A stretch of 64,000 nt of DNA from Candidozyma auris (Eukaryota > Ascomycota > Pichiomycetes > Serinales > Metschnikowiaceae), in assembly GCF_003013715.1 (NCBI RefSeq), contig NC_072814.1, positions 1,674,001 to 1,738,000 of the forward strand, read 5' to 3'. The translations under genes were made by a program, and so were the position numbers. This document shows positions 19,454 through 28,409 of the stretch, in pieces. Every line of letters starts with the position of its first letter. Position 1 is the stretch's first letter. The notes beneath the pieces were generated by a model that saw nothing but the letters and a program-made list of their open reading frames with translations, made no database searches and was not told the origin of the DNA.

Positions 19454-21556
19454 ATGGTGTCCTTGGTCAAATTAACGACCGCTGTGTGCTTGGCGGCTTC
19501 CACCGCTCTAGGAGCCGACGGCTTCGAAATCTACCACAAGAATGAGCTTACAGTAGAAGCTTGCGAGAAGATCTTGGGTAAGACTGCAACTCTTTTTGCA
19601 AAGAAGGACAAGGCTGGCTACTGTAACGTCAAGAACCAGCCGGCTTTGGGCTCTATGGCTCATTGCTTAAAAGACATGCCCAACCCTAAGGCTATTGGTG
19701 TATTCATCGAAGGATGCTCGAAATACCACTTGACCGAGCAGGAGTTCTGGGATGCCTACGAAAATGCCACCAGTTACTTGGTCACAAATACTTCTGCCGT
19801 ACATGGCTTCAATAAAACCGAGTTGTTTCACTTGCCTGTGAAGGTCCCCCATAAGAAGCTCATGGGTGCTTACAACTCTATTTTGCACCGTTTCTATAAC
19901 TACAATCGTGCTCACATCTATGGTTGGATTCTTCTTGCCTACTGGGGCTTGGTTGTCCTCATTGCAGGTCTTTGCAGACTCGTTAAGTTTGCATTCCCTG
20001 GTTTTGCTCACTCGTTGAATGGCAAGGTCTCCAACACTTATAGAAGGTACATCACTTTGCCTGGTCTTTTTAACGGAAAAGTCAGTGAGCACGGTTATCT
20101 TTTTAAGGTGATTCTGTACGTCATCCCCACTAGATTAGAGACCATTCTCATCTTCATTTGGTTCATTTTATGTGTTGCCTTCAACACTGCCAACTTCCAT
20201 CATGATTCTCCAAACGTTGTGTGGCCAAAGAAGGCTACAGAGATGGGCAGAAAGGTTGCTGACAGAACTGGTGTCATCGCCATCTATATGGTTCCTCAGT
20301 TGGTTTTGTTTGCTGGTAGAAATAATTTCATGGAGTACATTTCCGGCTGGTCGTACTCTAGATTCAACCTCATTCACCAGTGGTACGCTAGAATCCTTTT
20401 TATCTTGATCATTGCACACGCAGTGGGTATGACGCTTAATGGTAAAGGTGTCGGCAAGTACGAAATTCGTAACGCCAAGATGTACATGAAGTTAGGTTAT
20501 GTTGCAACGGGTGCTGGCGCTCTCATGATGGCTCACTCGCTTTCATACTTCCGCCAAAAGAACTACGAGTTCTTTGTGCTTAGCCACAACATCTTGGCTA
20601 TTTTGTTTATCGCTGGCACTTGGGTTCATATTGCTGACTCAAAATACCAACAGTACATGTACGCTGCCACTGCCGTGTGGGCTTTTGACAAGTTTGTCAG
20701 ACTCTGCAGACTTGCATGGTTTGGTATCAAGACTGCAGAAGTCCAATTGTTTGACGATGAAAACTTGAAGGTGAAAATCCCAAGAAACCGTTTCTGGAAG
20801 CCATTTCCAATGGCTCACTGCTTCATTTACTTTTTCAGACCGAACTGTTTCTGGCAATCGCACCCTTTCACTGTGCTCGACTCCGTTGTTGACGACCAGG
20901 TGATCACTTTCTACATCAAGGTGAAGGGAGGCATGTCAAGCAGCTTGTGTCAGTTTTTGAGCACCCAACCAGAGCGCAAGGCCAAGATCAAGTGTTCTGT
21001 TGAAGGACCATACGGCCACAAGGCGCCATTGCAGCACTACAACGATGTTGTATTCCTTGCTGGAGGAAGAGGTATCCCCGGTTTGTACGCCGGTGCATGG
21101 GACCTTACGAAGAGACAAGGGAACCAAAGAATCAAGTTGTACTGGATGATTCGTCACTGGAATTCGATCGAGTGGTTTTACGAGGAGTTGAAAAAGTTGG
21201 AGGGCACCACGGTGCAGCCCATTGTGTACGTGACGCGTCCACAAGAGAGATTGGAAGGTACCTTCATCCAGTCATTTGGTGACGACATTTCTAGCGAAGA
21301 AAAGAAATACGAGGACGAGGACGTGGCCGTGGACCAGATAAGTGCGTTGAAGAACCAATTCCCATTTGTCGAGTTCAGAGAGGGCCGTCCAGACGTGGAG
21401 CAGCTAATCAAGGACGACATCAGCGAGGCGCACGGTTCCGTTGCCTTTGTGGCGTGCGGACATGGAGCGTTCGTGGATCTTCTGAGAAAGGTCATTGCAG
21501 GGAACTTGCCTGAGGGCAAGAGGGTTGATTTCTACGACCAGATGCAGACGTGGTAA
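19454..21556 (+). CDS. FRE-type ferric/cupric reductase
   Basis: 700 residues from ATG 19454. Fre proteins move electrons from NADPH through FAD and two hemes across the plasma membrane to reduce Fe(III) or Cu(II) before uptake. A signal peptide (about 1-20) precedes a Cys-containing extracellular domain of about 130 residues. The transmembrane core has two HX13H heme pairs, HQWYARILFILIIAH and HNILAILFIAGTWVH. The FAD site HPFTVLDS is followed by the GPYG motif and a nucleotide site with GGRGIPG. A C-terminal ACGHGAFVDLLR completes the fold. There is no C-terminal retention signal that I can see. CTG-clade yeasts have many FRE paralogues, so I give no symbol. Confidence 0.92.
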   Translation: MVSLVKLTTAVCLAASTALGADGFEIYHKNELTVEACEKILGKTATLFAKKDKAGYCNVKNQPALGSMAHCLKDMPNPKAIGVFIEGCSKYHLTEQEFWDAYENATSYLVTNTSAVHGFNKTELFHLPVKVPHKKLMGAYNSILHRFYNYNRAHIYGWILLAYWGLVVLIAGLCRLVKFAFPGFAHSLNGKVSNTYRRYITLPGLFNGKVSEHGYLFKVILYVIPTRLETILIFIWFILCVAFNTANFHHDSPNVVWPKKATEMGRKVADRTGVIAIYMVPQLVLFAGRNNFMEYISGWSYSRFNLIHQWYARILFILIIAHAVGMTLNGKGVGKYEIRNAKMYMKLGYVATGAGALMMAHSLSYFRQKNYEFFVLSHNILAILFIAGTWVHIADSKYQQYMYAATAVWAFDKFVRLCRLAWFGIKTAEVQLFDDENLKVKIPRNRFWKPFPMAHCFIYFFRPNCFWQSHPFTVLDSVVDDQVITFYIKVKGGMSSSLCQFLSTQPERKAKIKCSVEGPYGHKAPLQHYNDVVFLAGGRGIPGLYAGAWDLTKRQGNQRIKLYWMIRHWNSIEWFYEELKKLEGTTVQPIVYVTRPQERLEGTFIQSFGDDISSEEKKYEDEDVAVDQISALKNQFPFVEFREGRPDVEQLIKDDISEAHGSVAFVACGHGAFVDLLRKVIAGNLPEGKRVDFYDQMQTW

Positions 21557-22821
21557 TGAGGTTAAGTTATAGAAGGGATCCTAGCGAAGCCAGCAAATGC
21601 CACTGGAATCTCCAGTTGCTGGGCGCAAAGCTAAACGGTATCCGTTATTTAAAGAAACAATTATCGAACACAAGGTTGTAGTCTATAGCTAAAATCTAAA
21701 AAGTGTACAGATAGGTACTATGGGTGAGGCTGCATCACTTCAGGAGACCAGCAGCGTTTTGTGAGCTACGCGAGCGAACGCAAAATACGTTTTCCCACTC
21801 CCGAGCCCCCACTCTAGCCTCCATTCTCTGGAAGCCATACAATTGCGAATCGAACACATTGTATATATTTGAATTCGTGTCTCGAAAGAAAATGTGCCCA
21901 CATAAAAACCCAAACACCAACTAATTTACTCAATTGACCAGATCACTTCAAAACTCACTCACGTTTAGCGACTGAAGCACGGGCTCGGTTGAGAGCCGTT
22001 CCCGAAATCAGAGTTTTTCCGCATTTTGTCTCGACCGAGAAACCGGCAGTGTAGAAATTAGGATTTAGGGGCACCTCGCGAAAAAGTCAATAAACAAAGT
22101 GCACATTGGGCGGTTGCAAAGAGATATGGAGGCCTGGCAGCCCACCGCACTGCTCCAGAGAAATAAAAGTAGCTGCAAAAGTACCCACTCAAATGCACAA
22201 AAGTGAAGAAAAACCGCAATTTTGTCAGTTTCTGTGGTTTTTTCGGCACCACTTTCGGCACCAATCTCTGTTTTTCTTCCTCGATTTGCTCCTGGTTTGT
22301 AAGTTTGTTTGCCAGTGGCTGTAGTTTGGGCCAGGCGTTTTGTGCTTTTTGGGGCGGGCGGGCTTGTACTTGTTAGCGTGGCGCGACACGGTATGGAATC
22401 AGTGATCTGATAAAAAAAAAAGTGAGAGGGAACAGGAAAAAAAAAAAGTAAACCACAGGAAAAATCAAGGCTCCAAAAGCGTAATCACCACTCATCGTGG
22501 ACTCTTATTTTTTTTTTTACTTTTACCAGAACAAGAACAAATCGTGCAACGGAACCTCTTTCCCTAGCTTCGTTTCGTGGATCACACCTCCTTCCAATTT
22601 CAGCTACTCTCGTTCAACCTTGTTCGTCCTGTTCGTACTGTCAATTCGGCCCACTTTGTCCCTCTTGTGCTAGATCCACCACATCCCTTGGGATCCCTAC
22701 TGTTTGGCTTCACTCGCTCCATTTCCCAACAGTCTGCCTGAATTTGTGATACACTGATCCCACATCTTGCCCCCAGTGGCTTCCGTTCGCTAATAAATCC
22801 CACCAATAACCTGACCCTTTC
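21557..22821. other. Intergenic: FRE 3' region and SKG6-like promoter
   Basis: 1.27 kb without a supported gene. It contains two A tracts (near 22411-22420 and 22439-22448) and a T tract (near 22509-22520) before the next gene, so an A-tract/T-tract inverted pair could form. A CGCGAAA sequence at 22077 is listed separately. Small ORFs here lack domains. Confidence 0.5.
22077..22083 (+). promoter_or_regulatory. CGCGAAA (SCB-like) site upstream of the SKG6/TOS2-like gene
   Basis: CGCGAAA matches the Swi4/Swi6 (SBF) cell-cycle box core. TOS2 was named as a target of SBF and its paralogue SKG6 is cell-cycle related, so the site fits. It is single and about 740 bp from the ATG, so chance cannot be excluded. 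Confidence 0.3.
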
Positions 22822-24993
22822 ATGGCCCCCTCTCCTACAGACCACCTTGTGAGGAGAGCCACATCTTCGAGCCTGGGCTCGTCGCTGTCGTCGAGTGATG
22901 TGTGCAAAAACAACAAGAGCGCTGCGTGTGAGAAGCCTGTGTCGACGAACTCGCTTGAAATCGGCTTGGGAATTGGAATTCCCGTGGCAGTGGTCTTTGC
23001 TGCGTTGGGGTTCCTCATGTACTGGAGGTACAGAAAAAACAAGAAGGAGTCATTGGAACACGATCCTGACTTTGATGAAAACGGTGACGCCACGGCCCTT
23101 CCTGATTTCCCGGCCTTCTCGAAAGATGACCCCTTTGATAACCGCTTTTCCGTAAGACCTCACTCCAAACACATGGATGCTGCCTCCCATCTGAAATCCG
23201 CTAACGAGGTCGGGTCTGTCTCCACGCGTATGGGCACCGAAGATACTCCAGTGGACGGGTTTGTGTTGCCTTATCACCATCAAACAAGCTCCAAAGCGTC
23301 TTTGGAGGAATTTGCAAGACAGCTGGTCGATAACCGCTTGTCAGGTAGAAGAGACTCGAATTTGCGGTATGCTCTGGTTACTCCTGGTGCAAGCACCCAC
23401 ACCTCGCCTCAGAAATCGAGCTTGAGGTACGAGCAGGCAAATGTGGCAGCCAAAGAAGCTCCTGTAGGCAGACTTACCAAGGACGACTACAGGACCATCC
23501 CCAACCATTCTGTCACATCGCTTAACGCCAATGAGTGCTACAATACCAAGGAGGAGATCAGCGACGATACGAACGACACATCCAAGCTGAGTGAAAACGA
23601 TTTCACCGTGGAGTACGAGAACGAGCAAGAGGCGCCCATAAATCTGCTGTTATCGAATAACCACTCTCCACAAAAAACTAGGGAGGTAACAGCAGATGAA
23701 GAGTCTGAGGCTTCAGATGATTTTGCTGATGCAAGTAATTCCCGTGGCCCATTTCTTGAGAAAGAGCACGAAGAGGAGCCCCCTCTGTCGCGGAATATCC
23801 TAAATGAAAGCACGGAGGAGCATGCCGATGAGACTTTCGATGAAAAGCGCCAAGAAGAAGAAGAGGAAGAAGAAGAAGAACGAGATGAGGGGGAACCTCG
23901 TCAAGTGATGCCCGCCATCTTTGTGAAGTCTCCTTTTGAGGAGCAAAATGAAACCTTCGGAAGCGAACAAGGCCAGCGCCTTTACGACAACTCTGAAGTC
24001 ACCGGCAATACTTATCTCGAAACAACAGGTGATGATACCACAGAGCATCGCTCGCTAGACCCGGATCCTGAGGGTTCCGGAGAATCAAAACACCACATAT
24101 CAAGATCTCCTAGGCTATCTGCATTTGACCTCTTGAAGAATGTCAGTGATGACGAAGGAGAAGGCGAATCTCAAGATCGTGAATTGGACCCTGAGCAAGA
24201 AGAGGAGTTGGCGAGAATGAAGTCTGTCTACAAAGTCTATTTTGACCGGTCCAACTCGACCAAGACAAACGCTACTGTCAATGAAGATGGCAGCTTCAGG
24301 GCAGACGCTACTCAGCCCTTGCCAAAGATCGATATAGATCATCTCAAGATCAATGATGAATTGAAAGGTGATACACAATACGACAAGCGCAAGACAACAA
24401 CATCTTCTATATACGACGAGGCTCCAATCTTCGTCGAGAATGGCTCTCAAGCTCATCCCTACCAGCAATATAGCATGCCTCATCAACAATACCCACTGCA
24501 GCATCCATATGCTCAGCTTCCTCCGCAACAATTCATGGCACCTCCACCAGCGGAAAACCTTCCACCATTGAAATCTTTGCCCAGCGCTTCTGAGATTCGT
24601 CGTTCGACGATTGAAACATTCACAGATTACCAGCCAAAACACAAGGGTCACAAGGGCACTCTTCCACCAGGTGAGGCGAGTGCTGCGTCCTCTCCGCATA
24701 TTGCGCAAAGTGGATCGTTCACGACGTTAAAGTCGCCCATGTCCCACGACATGCTGTACAATGAGGACAGCGAGGCTACTCCTTCGCCTCATCAGTTGTC
24801 TAGAACCTCAGTGGTGATGTTGGACCCAGTGGGTGAGTTCAAGTCGCAAAGGAAGTTTAAGCCCGCCGGCTCCTTGCCCCGGCAGCCTAGCCAACCGGGC
24901 TACCTCAACCAAGACTTGGCGCAATCGCATGAAGACTTGATTCCTGGCAACCGGAAGAGCGCTGTGAGGAGAATGATGAACACGAACTTCTGA
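22822..24993 (+). CDS. Skg6/Tos2-type single-pass protein of polarised growth sites
   Basis: 723 residues. A short Ser-rich N-terminus with two cysteines is followed by one membrane segment (about 46-68, GLGIGIPVAVVFAALGFLMYW). Then comes a basic stop-transfer run and the DPDFDENGD motif (81-89), typical of the Skg6 transmembrane family. Skg6 and Tos2 anchor septum and bud-neck proteins at sites of polarised growth. The long cytosolic tail is acidic and probably disordered, with a Glu run near 345-356, a Gln/Pro/Tyr patch (about 550-580) and a basic C-terminus. Two CUG codons (residues 18 and 22) sit inside a serine run and would read as Ser in a CUG-Ser yeast. Confidence 0.8.
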   Translation: MAPSPTDHLVRRATSSSLGSSLSSSDVCKNNKSAACEKPVSTNSLEIGLGIGIPVAVVFAALGFLMYWRYRKNKKESLEHDPDFDENGDATALPDFPAFSKDDPFDNRFSVRPHSKHMDAASHLKSANEVGSVSTRMGTEDTPVDGFVLPYHHQTSSKASLEEFARQLVDNRLSGRRDSNLRYALVTPGASTHTSPQKSSLRYEQANVAAKEAPVGRLTKDDYRTIPNHSVTSLNANECYNTKEEISDDTNDTSKLSENDFTVEYENEQEAPINLLLSNNHSPQKTREVTADEESEASDDFADASNSRGPFLEKEHEEEPPLSRNILNESTEEHADETFDEKRQEEEEEEEEERDEGEPRQVMPAIFVKSPFEEQNETFGSEQGQRLYDNSEVTGNTYLETTGDDTTEHRSLDPDPEGSGESKHHISRSPRLSAFDLLKNVSDDEGEGESQDRELDPEQEEELARMKSVYKVYFDRSNSTKTNATVNEDGSFRADATQPLPKIDIDHLKINDELKGDTQYDKRKTTTSSIYDEAPIFVENGSQAHPYQQYSMPHQQYPLQHPYAQLPPQQFMAPPPAENLPPLKSLPSASEIRRSTIETFTDYQPKHKGHKGTLPPGEASAASSPHIAQSGSFTTLKSPMSHDMLYNEDSEATPSPHQLSRTSVVMLDPVGEFKSQRKFKPAGSLPRQPSQPGYLNQDLAQSHEDLIPGNRKSAVRRMMNTNF

Positions 24994-25077
24994 TTTCAAA
25001 ATGCATTTAAACTAGCTAATATACATGGATGTACTATTGTATAGTCATCTCGACAATTCGACGCAGTAGGCAACAGC

Positions 25078-25629
25078 CTAGGCCAAATCGTAATCGTCAA
25101 TCTTATTTTTGTACTTGAGGAGGTTCTTTTTGATCTTGGAGCTGTCGACCCACGTTAGGTAGTCCTCCAAGTTCCTTGTAACCAAGTATGCTGGGTCTGT
25201 AATGACATTGGGGCCAACTCTAACATGCCCCTGTTCCACGAATGCGTTAGCGTCCTTCATATTTTGAGCCATTCGAAGACGACACATCACCACACCTATA
25301 CGTCTTCTGCAAAAGGCACTGACGGTGACCTTATTTTCGAGATCAGAAATCTTGGACTTTGTGGCAAGAATGCCCATATTGTACAATTTTTCAAGCAAGA
25401 GCTGCTCGTGTTTTATTCTGAACGGATCTGTGGGTTGGAGTAACGAAAGCTTATGTGCTAGTTTTCTGATTTCACCACAGATCTTATTGTACTTGTGGTA
25501 GTCTTCTCTGTTTGTAATATTATAAGTGGCCATGACGGTGGTATCTCTGTGGCCCTGGTCCTGCTTCCAGTTGAGGAAGTCAACCTTTTTGAGCAACTTC
25601 TGCTCATGATGCTTGAGTTTTCTCACCAT
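25078..25629 (-). CDS. IMP3: U3 snoRNP protein Imp3
   Basis: 183 residues from the ATG at 25629, exactly the length of S. cerevisiae Imp3; a TTG 42 bp further upstream is not used. Imp3 is part of the SSU processome and promotes pairing of U3 snoRNA with pre-rRNA in the nucleolus. The N-terminus [20 protein letters not shown] is the family signature. An S4-like RNA-binding domain follows (about 107-165, including [11 protein letters not shown] and [12 protein letters not shown]), then the conserved [16 protein letters not shown]. It converges on the SKG6-like gene, and its start faces MRPL6. A CTCATCG (PAC-like) with TGAAAATT lies just upstream. Confidence 0.95.
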   Translation of the reverse strand: MVRKLKHHEQKLLKKVDFLNWKQDQGHRDTTVMATYNITNREDYHKYNKICGEIRKLAHKLSLLQPTDPFRIKHEQLLLEKLYNMGILATKSKISDLENKVTVSAFCRRRIGVVMCRLRMAQNMKDANAFVEQGHVRVGPNVITDPAYLVTRNLEDYLTWVDSSKIKKNLLKYKNKIDDYDLA

Positions 25630-26288
25630 AGTGTGTAGCTGATATGGTTGATAGATTCGATGAGCCTTCAATTTTCAACCCGCATACTCCTGTAGTGATG
25701 ATGTCACGTGCGGGCCACAGAAGGTCCCCAGATTTGAGCATAAGAAGGGGAAAACTGTTGAAAGTCTTTTTAGCTGGATCACGGCAATCATTTTCATAGA
25801 TCATCTGTTTCCAACCCCCTTATTGCAACCTTAAGTAGAAAAATCGTTAATCTCCACTCGCAACTATGTAGAGCATCCACATCTCAGAACATTGAGGTGA
25901 ATTCCCGACATGGCTAAGGTTCTATACAAAATAGATTGCTTGATATAACATAGTATTGTTTAAGTGTATCAGGAAAGCTCTACTGTCACATTTGAATCGT
26001 TTTCCGTCACTTTGAGTTAACAGTTCCTATTCTTTGCTCTTTCGCAGCCATTTCATCAGTGCGATCAACTCCAATCAAGAAGAAGCCACACAATCAAGTA
26101 TACAGCCGTATCACCAGAAGGCACGTAAATTTCGCCAACGTTGTTTCCTCCAACCTATCTTCTCCTTTCATGATCAAAAAGACCGAAAGGGTAGACCGAA
26201 GTATTGATTGTGTCCTGCGTACAACGCCCGACTCCATACATAAAAAAATTTACCAAATCTCAACCAACCTTATAAAAATCCTCCTGCG
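25630..26288. other. Divergent IMP3 / MRPL6 promoter region
   Basis: 659 bp. On the IMP3 side a TGAAAATT sequence followed by CTCATCG (about 25657-25676) resembles the RRPE and PAC elements of ribosome-biogenesis genes. A TCACGTGC sequence lies near 25706. No supported ORF. A 77-codon frame ending at 26292 starts with GTG and overlaps MRPL6. Confidence 0.5.
25657..25676 (-). promoter_or_regulatory. RRPE-like and PAC-like elements of IMP3
   Basis: On the minus strand TGAAAATT is followed within a few bases by CTCATCG, some 28-47 bp before the IMP3 ATG. This close pair is the usual layout at yeast ribosome-biogenesis genes. The match to PAC (CTCATCGC) is one base short, and the distance to the ATG is smaller than usual. 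Confidence 0.4.
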
Positions 26289-26960
26289 ATGATAAGAAAC
26301 GGGTGGACCTTGTTGGGCCGAAGCATAAGAAACTTCTCCTCCACGAGGCCAGCGCTCTCGTTTATAGGCGGCTCGCCCGTCCGTTTGGCCGAGGGTGTGG
26401 AGGTTTCGATGGAGAAGATCCCACCAGAGTTTTGCAGGTCGTTCGTTAAGGGTAAGCAGAAGTTCATGCTAGATCAGAATATCGTGGTCAGAGGTCCAAA
26501 AGGCAAATTGAAGACCTTAGTGCCCAGTTTTGTGAAAATCGACCAGAAGGACGACTTGATTACCGTTCTGGTGGACAACCCAGACGACAAGATACAGAGA
26601 TCCATGTGGGGCACTCTGAGAGCGATTCTTCACAATAACGTCATTGGCACATCTGAAGGTCACTTGGCCATCGTCAAGTTCGTTGGCGTTGGTTACAGAG
26701 CGCTTTTAGAGGAAGAAAACGGTACACAAGTCATAGGTTTGAAGGTTGGGTATCCATACACGCCGAAGTACAAGGTGCCGAGCGATTTGAAGGCATCTTT
26801 GCCTTCACCTGCCCGTCTTTTAATCGAAGGCATTGACAAGCAACAAGTGAAGTTGTTTGCTGCTAGAATTAGAGAATTTAAGAAGCCTGAGCCATACAAG
26901 GGTAAGGGTCTCTATGTTGACGATGAGACGATCAGACTTAAGCAGAAGAAAATCAAATAA
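26289..26960 (+). CDS. MRPL6: Mitochondrial large-subunit ribosomal protein uL6m
   Basis: 223 residues. The N-terminus (MIRNGWTLLGRSIRNFSSTR) is basic, Arg/Ser-rich and free of acids: a typical mitochondrial targeting sequence. Two L6 modules follow. The conserved segment RSMWGTLRAILHNNVIGTSEG (about 105-125) leads into VGVGYRA, and the second module ends with a GKGLYVDDETIRLKQKK C-terminus as in bacterial L6. The protein sits in the mitoribosome near the GTPase centre. It is close in length to S. cerevisiae Mrpl6 (214 aa). MRPL9 follows in tandem after 205 bp. Confidence 0.93.
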   Translation: MIRNGWTLLGRSIRNFSSTRPALSFIGGSPVRLAEGVEVSMEKIPPEFCRSFVKGKQKFMLDQNIVVRGPKGKLKTLVPSFVKIDQKDDLITVLVDNPDDKIQRSMWGTLRAILHNNVIGTSEGHLAIVKFVGVGYRALLEEENGTQVIGLKVGYPYTPKYKVPSDLKASLPSPARLLIEGIDKQQVKLFAARIREFKKPEPYKGKGLYVDDETIRLKQKKIK

Positions 26961-27096
26961 GCGCTGAGTCCACTTCATGTATATACAATAGCATACGAGG
27001 AAATAGAGGTCCTGAAAACGGCCTTTTATGTGAGTTTGATGTTGTAGATAATTGTTCAGGCCATACTATAGGTCGTGTGAGAACCCTATATGGTGC

Positions 27097-27106
27097 TGAA
27101 AATTTT
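27097..27106 (+). promoter_or_regulatory. TGAAAATTTT element upstream of MRPL9
   Basis: An exact TGAAAATTTT lies 60 bp before the MRPL9 ATG. The AATTTT core (RRPE or rapid-growth element) is known upstream of cytosolic ribosome genes, and in Candida albicans upstream of mitochondrial ribosomal protein genes too. The location therefore fits. Functional use is inferred. Confidence 0.5.
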
Positions 27107-27165
27107 GGTGAGACTCAGTATTCTACAACCTCATACCTAAGTCACACATTGAAATAAAGCACACA

Positions 27166-28017
27166 ATGAGTGGCCTTCTATGGGAGTTCGTCTCGAAAAG
27201 AGCTCCATCCTCGTTGAGGTCCATACTGGCCACGAGAGGGGTGGCACAAATCACCTCTGTTCATGCGGTTCCTCATGTGAGAACACCTCCAACGAGGATC
27301 AACCACTGCTTGGAGGCTGCGAACGAGAGAAAAATGCTCTTGGAAAGACCAGGCATGCTAGGCATTAAAAGAGGCATGATTTCGTGGTTCACGAAATCCG
27401 GGTTGCAGCACGCCGCTACTGTTATCGAAATCGACTCGTGCGAGGTCATAGCCAACAAGACCATGAGCAAAGACGGCTACTCGTCTGTTCTCTTAGGGCA
27501 AAAGGACAAAATCAAAAATGTTACAGCGCACGAAATCAGAATCTGCAATGAGGCCGGCGTGACTACAAAAGCCAACTACGGAGAATTCAGAGTGAGAGGA
27601 GATGAGGGGCTTATTGAGCCTGGTGTCGAGATCACGGCTGACTACTTTGCTGTGGGTCAGCTCGTAGACGTCAAGTCCACTACCAAAGGTAAAGGATTTG
27701 CTGGTGTCATGAAAAGACACGGGTTTAAGGGTCTTCCAGCCACACACGGTGTCTCGCTAGCCCACAGATCTGCTGGTTCCATGGGACCTACGCAAGACCC
27801 CGGTCGTGTTTTGCCAGGCAAGAAGATGGCAGGTCGCATGGGAGGCAAGAGCTGTGTGTCACAGAATCTTGAGGTTTTGCATGCTGACGGCGAAAACGGC
27901 ATCTTGGTGGTGAAGGGCCAGGTCCCAGGCGCCAACGGAAGCTTTGTCAAAATTGCCGACGCTAAAAAAGTGTACGGGCAATCGTTGCTTCGTTTGAGAC
28001 AAAAGGAGAGCTTGTGA
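27166..28017 (+). CDS. MRPL9: Mitochondrial large-subunit ribosomal protein uL3m
   Basis: 283 residues. The N-terminal ~35 residues are basic and Ser/Ala-rich, fitting a mitochondrial presequence. The body is a uL3 fold: LGIKRGMISWFTKSG (about 65-79), the VDVKSTTKGKGFAGVMKRHGFKG block (about 167-190), then SHG-equivalent AHRSAGSMGPTQDPGRVLPGKKMAGRMGG (about 200-228), which reaches toward the peptidyl-transferase centre. S. cerevisiae names uL3m Mrpl9 (269 aa). The gene is tandem with MRPL6, so two mitoribosomal large-subunit genes sit side by side. Confidence 0.95.
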   Translation: MSGLLWEFVSKRAPSSLRSILATRGVAQITSVHAVPHVRTPPTRINHCLEAANERKMLLERPGMLGIKRGMISWFTKSGLQHAATVIEIDSCEVIANKTMSKDGYSSVLLGQKDKIKNVTAHEIRICNEAGVTTKANYGEFRVRGDEGLIEPGVEITADYFAVGQLVDVKSTTKGKGFAGVMKRHGFKGLPATHGVSLAHRSAGSMGPTQDPGRVLPGKKMAGRMGGKSCVSQNLEVLHADGENGILVVKGQVPGANGSFVKIADAKKVYGQSLLRLRQKESL

Positions 28018-28120
28018 GAGATGTAACTGTAAATAGCATAGAATATCAGTCGGGTTCAAAGGCACCGGATCGGCAACGGGCCAGTTGATGTAGTTTGGCA
28101 ATACCGCATTGCATGTGTGG

Positions 28121-28303
28121 TTACTTTGGTACTACTTTCCATACCTGGTACCACTTTCTGATGAGATGGCTGACCTCAGACATAGCACCAGAAAGTGAAA
28201 GCCAATCAAAAGTTGATTTAGCTCGTAAGAAGGTTCCAAAAAATAAAAGTACGCCATTAGCAGAGACAATTCCCGGATGGCTCTGGTAAAAGGCAAGAAC
28301 CAT
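28121..28303 (-). CDS. Candidate small protein, 60 aa, unknown
   Basis: An ATG at 28303 opens a 60-codon frame ending at a TAA at 28121. A TATATAAG box lies 63-70 bp upstream and a CACGTG E-box 101-106 bp upstream, a normal yeast promoter layout in a place where neither flanking gene needs a promoter. The product has a hydrophobic stretch (SANGVLLFFGTFLRA, about residues 14-28) and an amphipathic basic C-terminal helix ending KVVPK. This could suit a small organelle membrane protein. I recognise no family, and a 60-codon ORF could be chance. Confidence 0.3.
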   Translation of the reverse strand: MVLAFYQSHPGIVSANGVLLFFGTFLRAKSTFDWLSLSGAMSEVSHLIRKWYQVWKVVPK

Positions 28304-28365
28304 GTACGATTTCGAAATTGATCTCCTGGCGACAACCTTCAAAATTCGCTTGTGCGGTTCGCCGC

Positions 28366-28409
28366 CTTATATAGGGCGACTACCTCAGGCCGGGTAACTC
28401 AATCACGTG
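28366..28409 (-). promoter_or_regulatory. Minus-strand E-box plus TATA box in the MRPL9-COQ1 gap
   Basis: On the minus strand CACGTG (28404-28409) precedes a consensus TATATAAG (28366-28373) by 30 bp. Both point toward the 60-codon frame starting at 28303. No other gene is positioned to use them. Confidence 0.4.
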
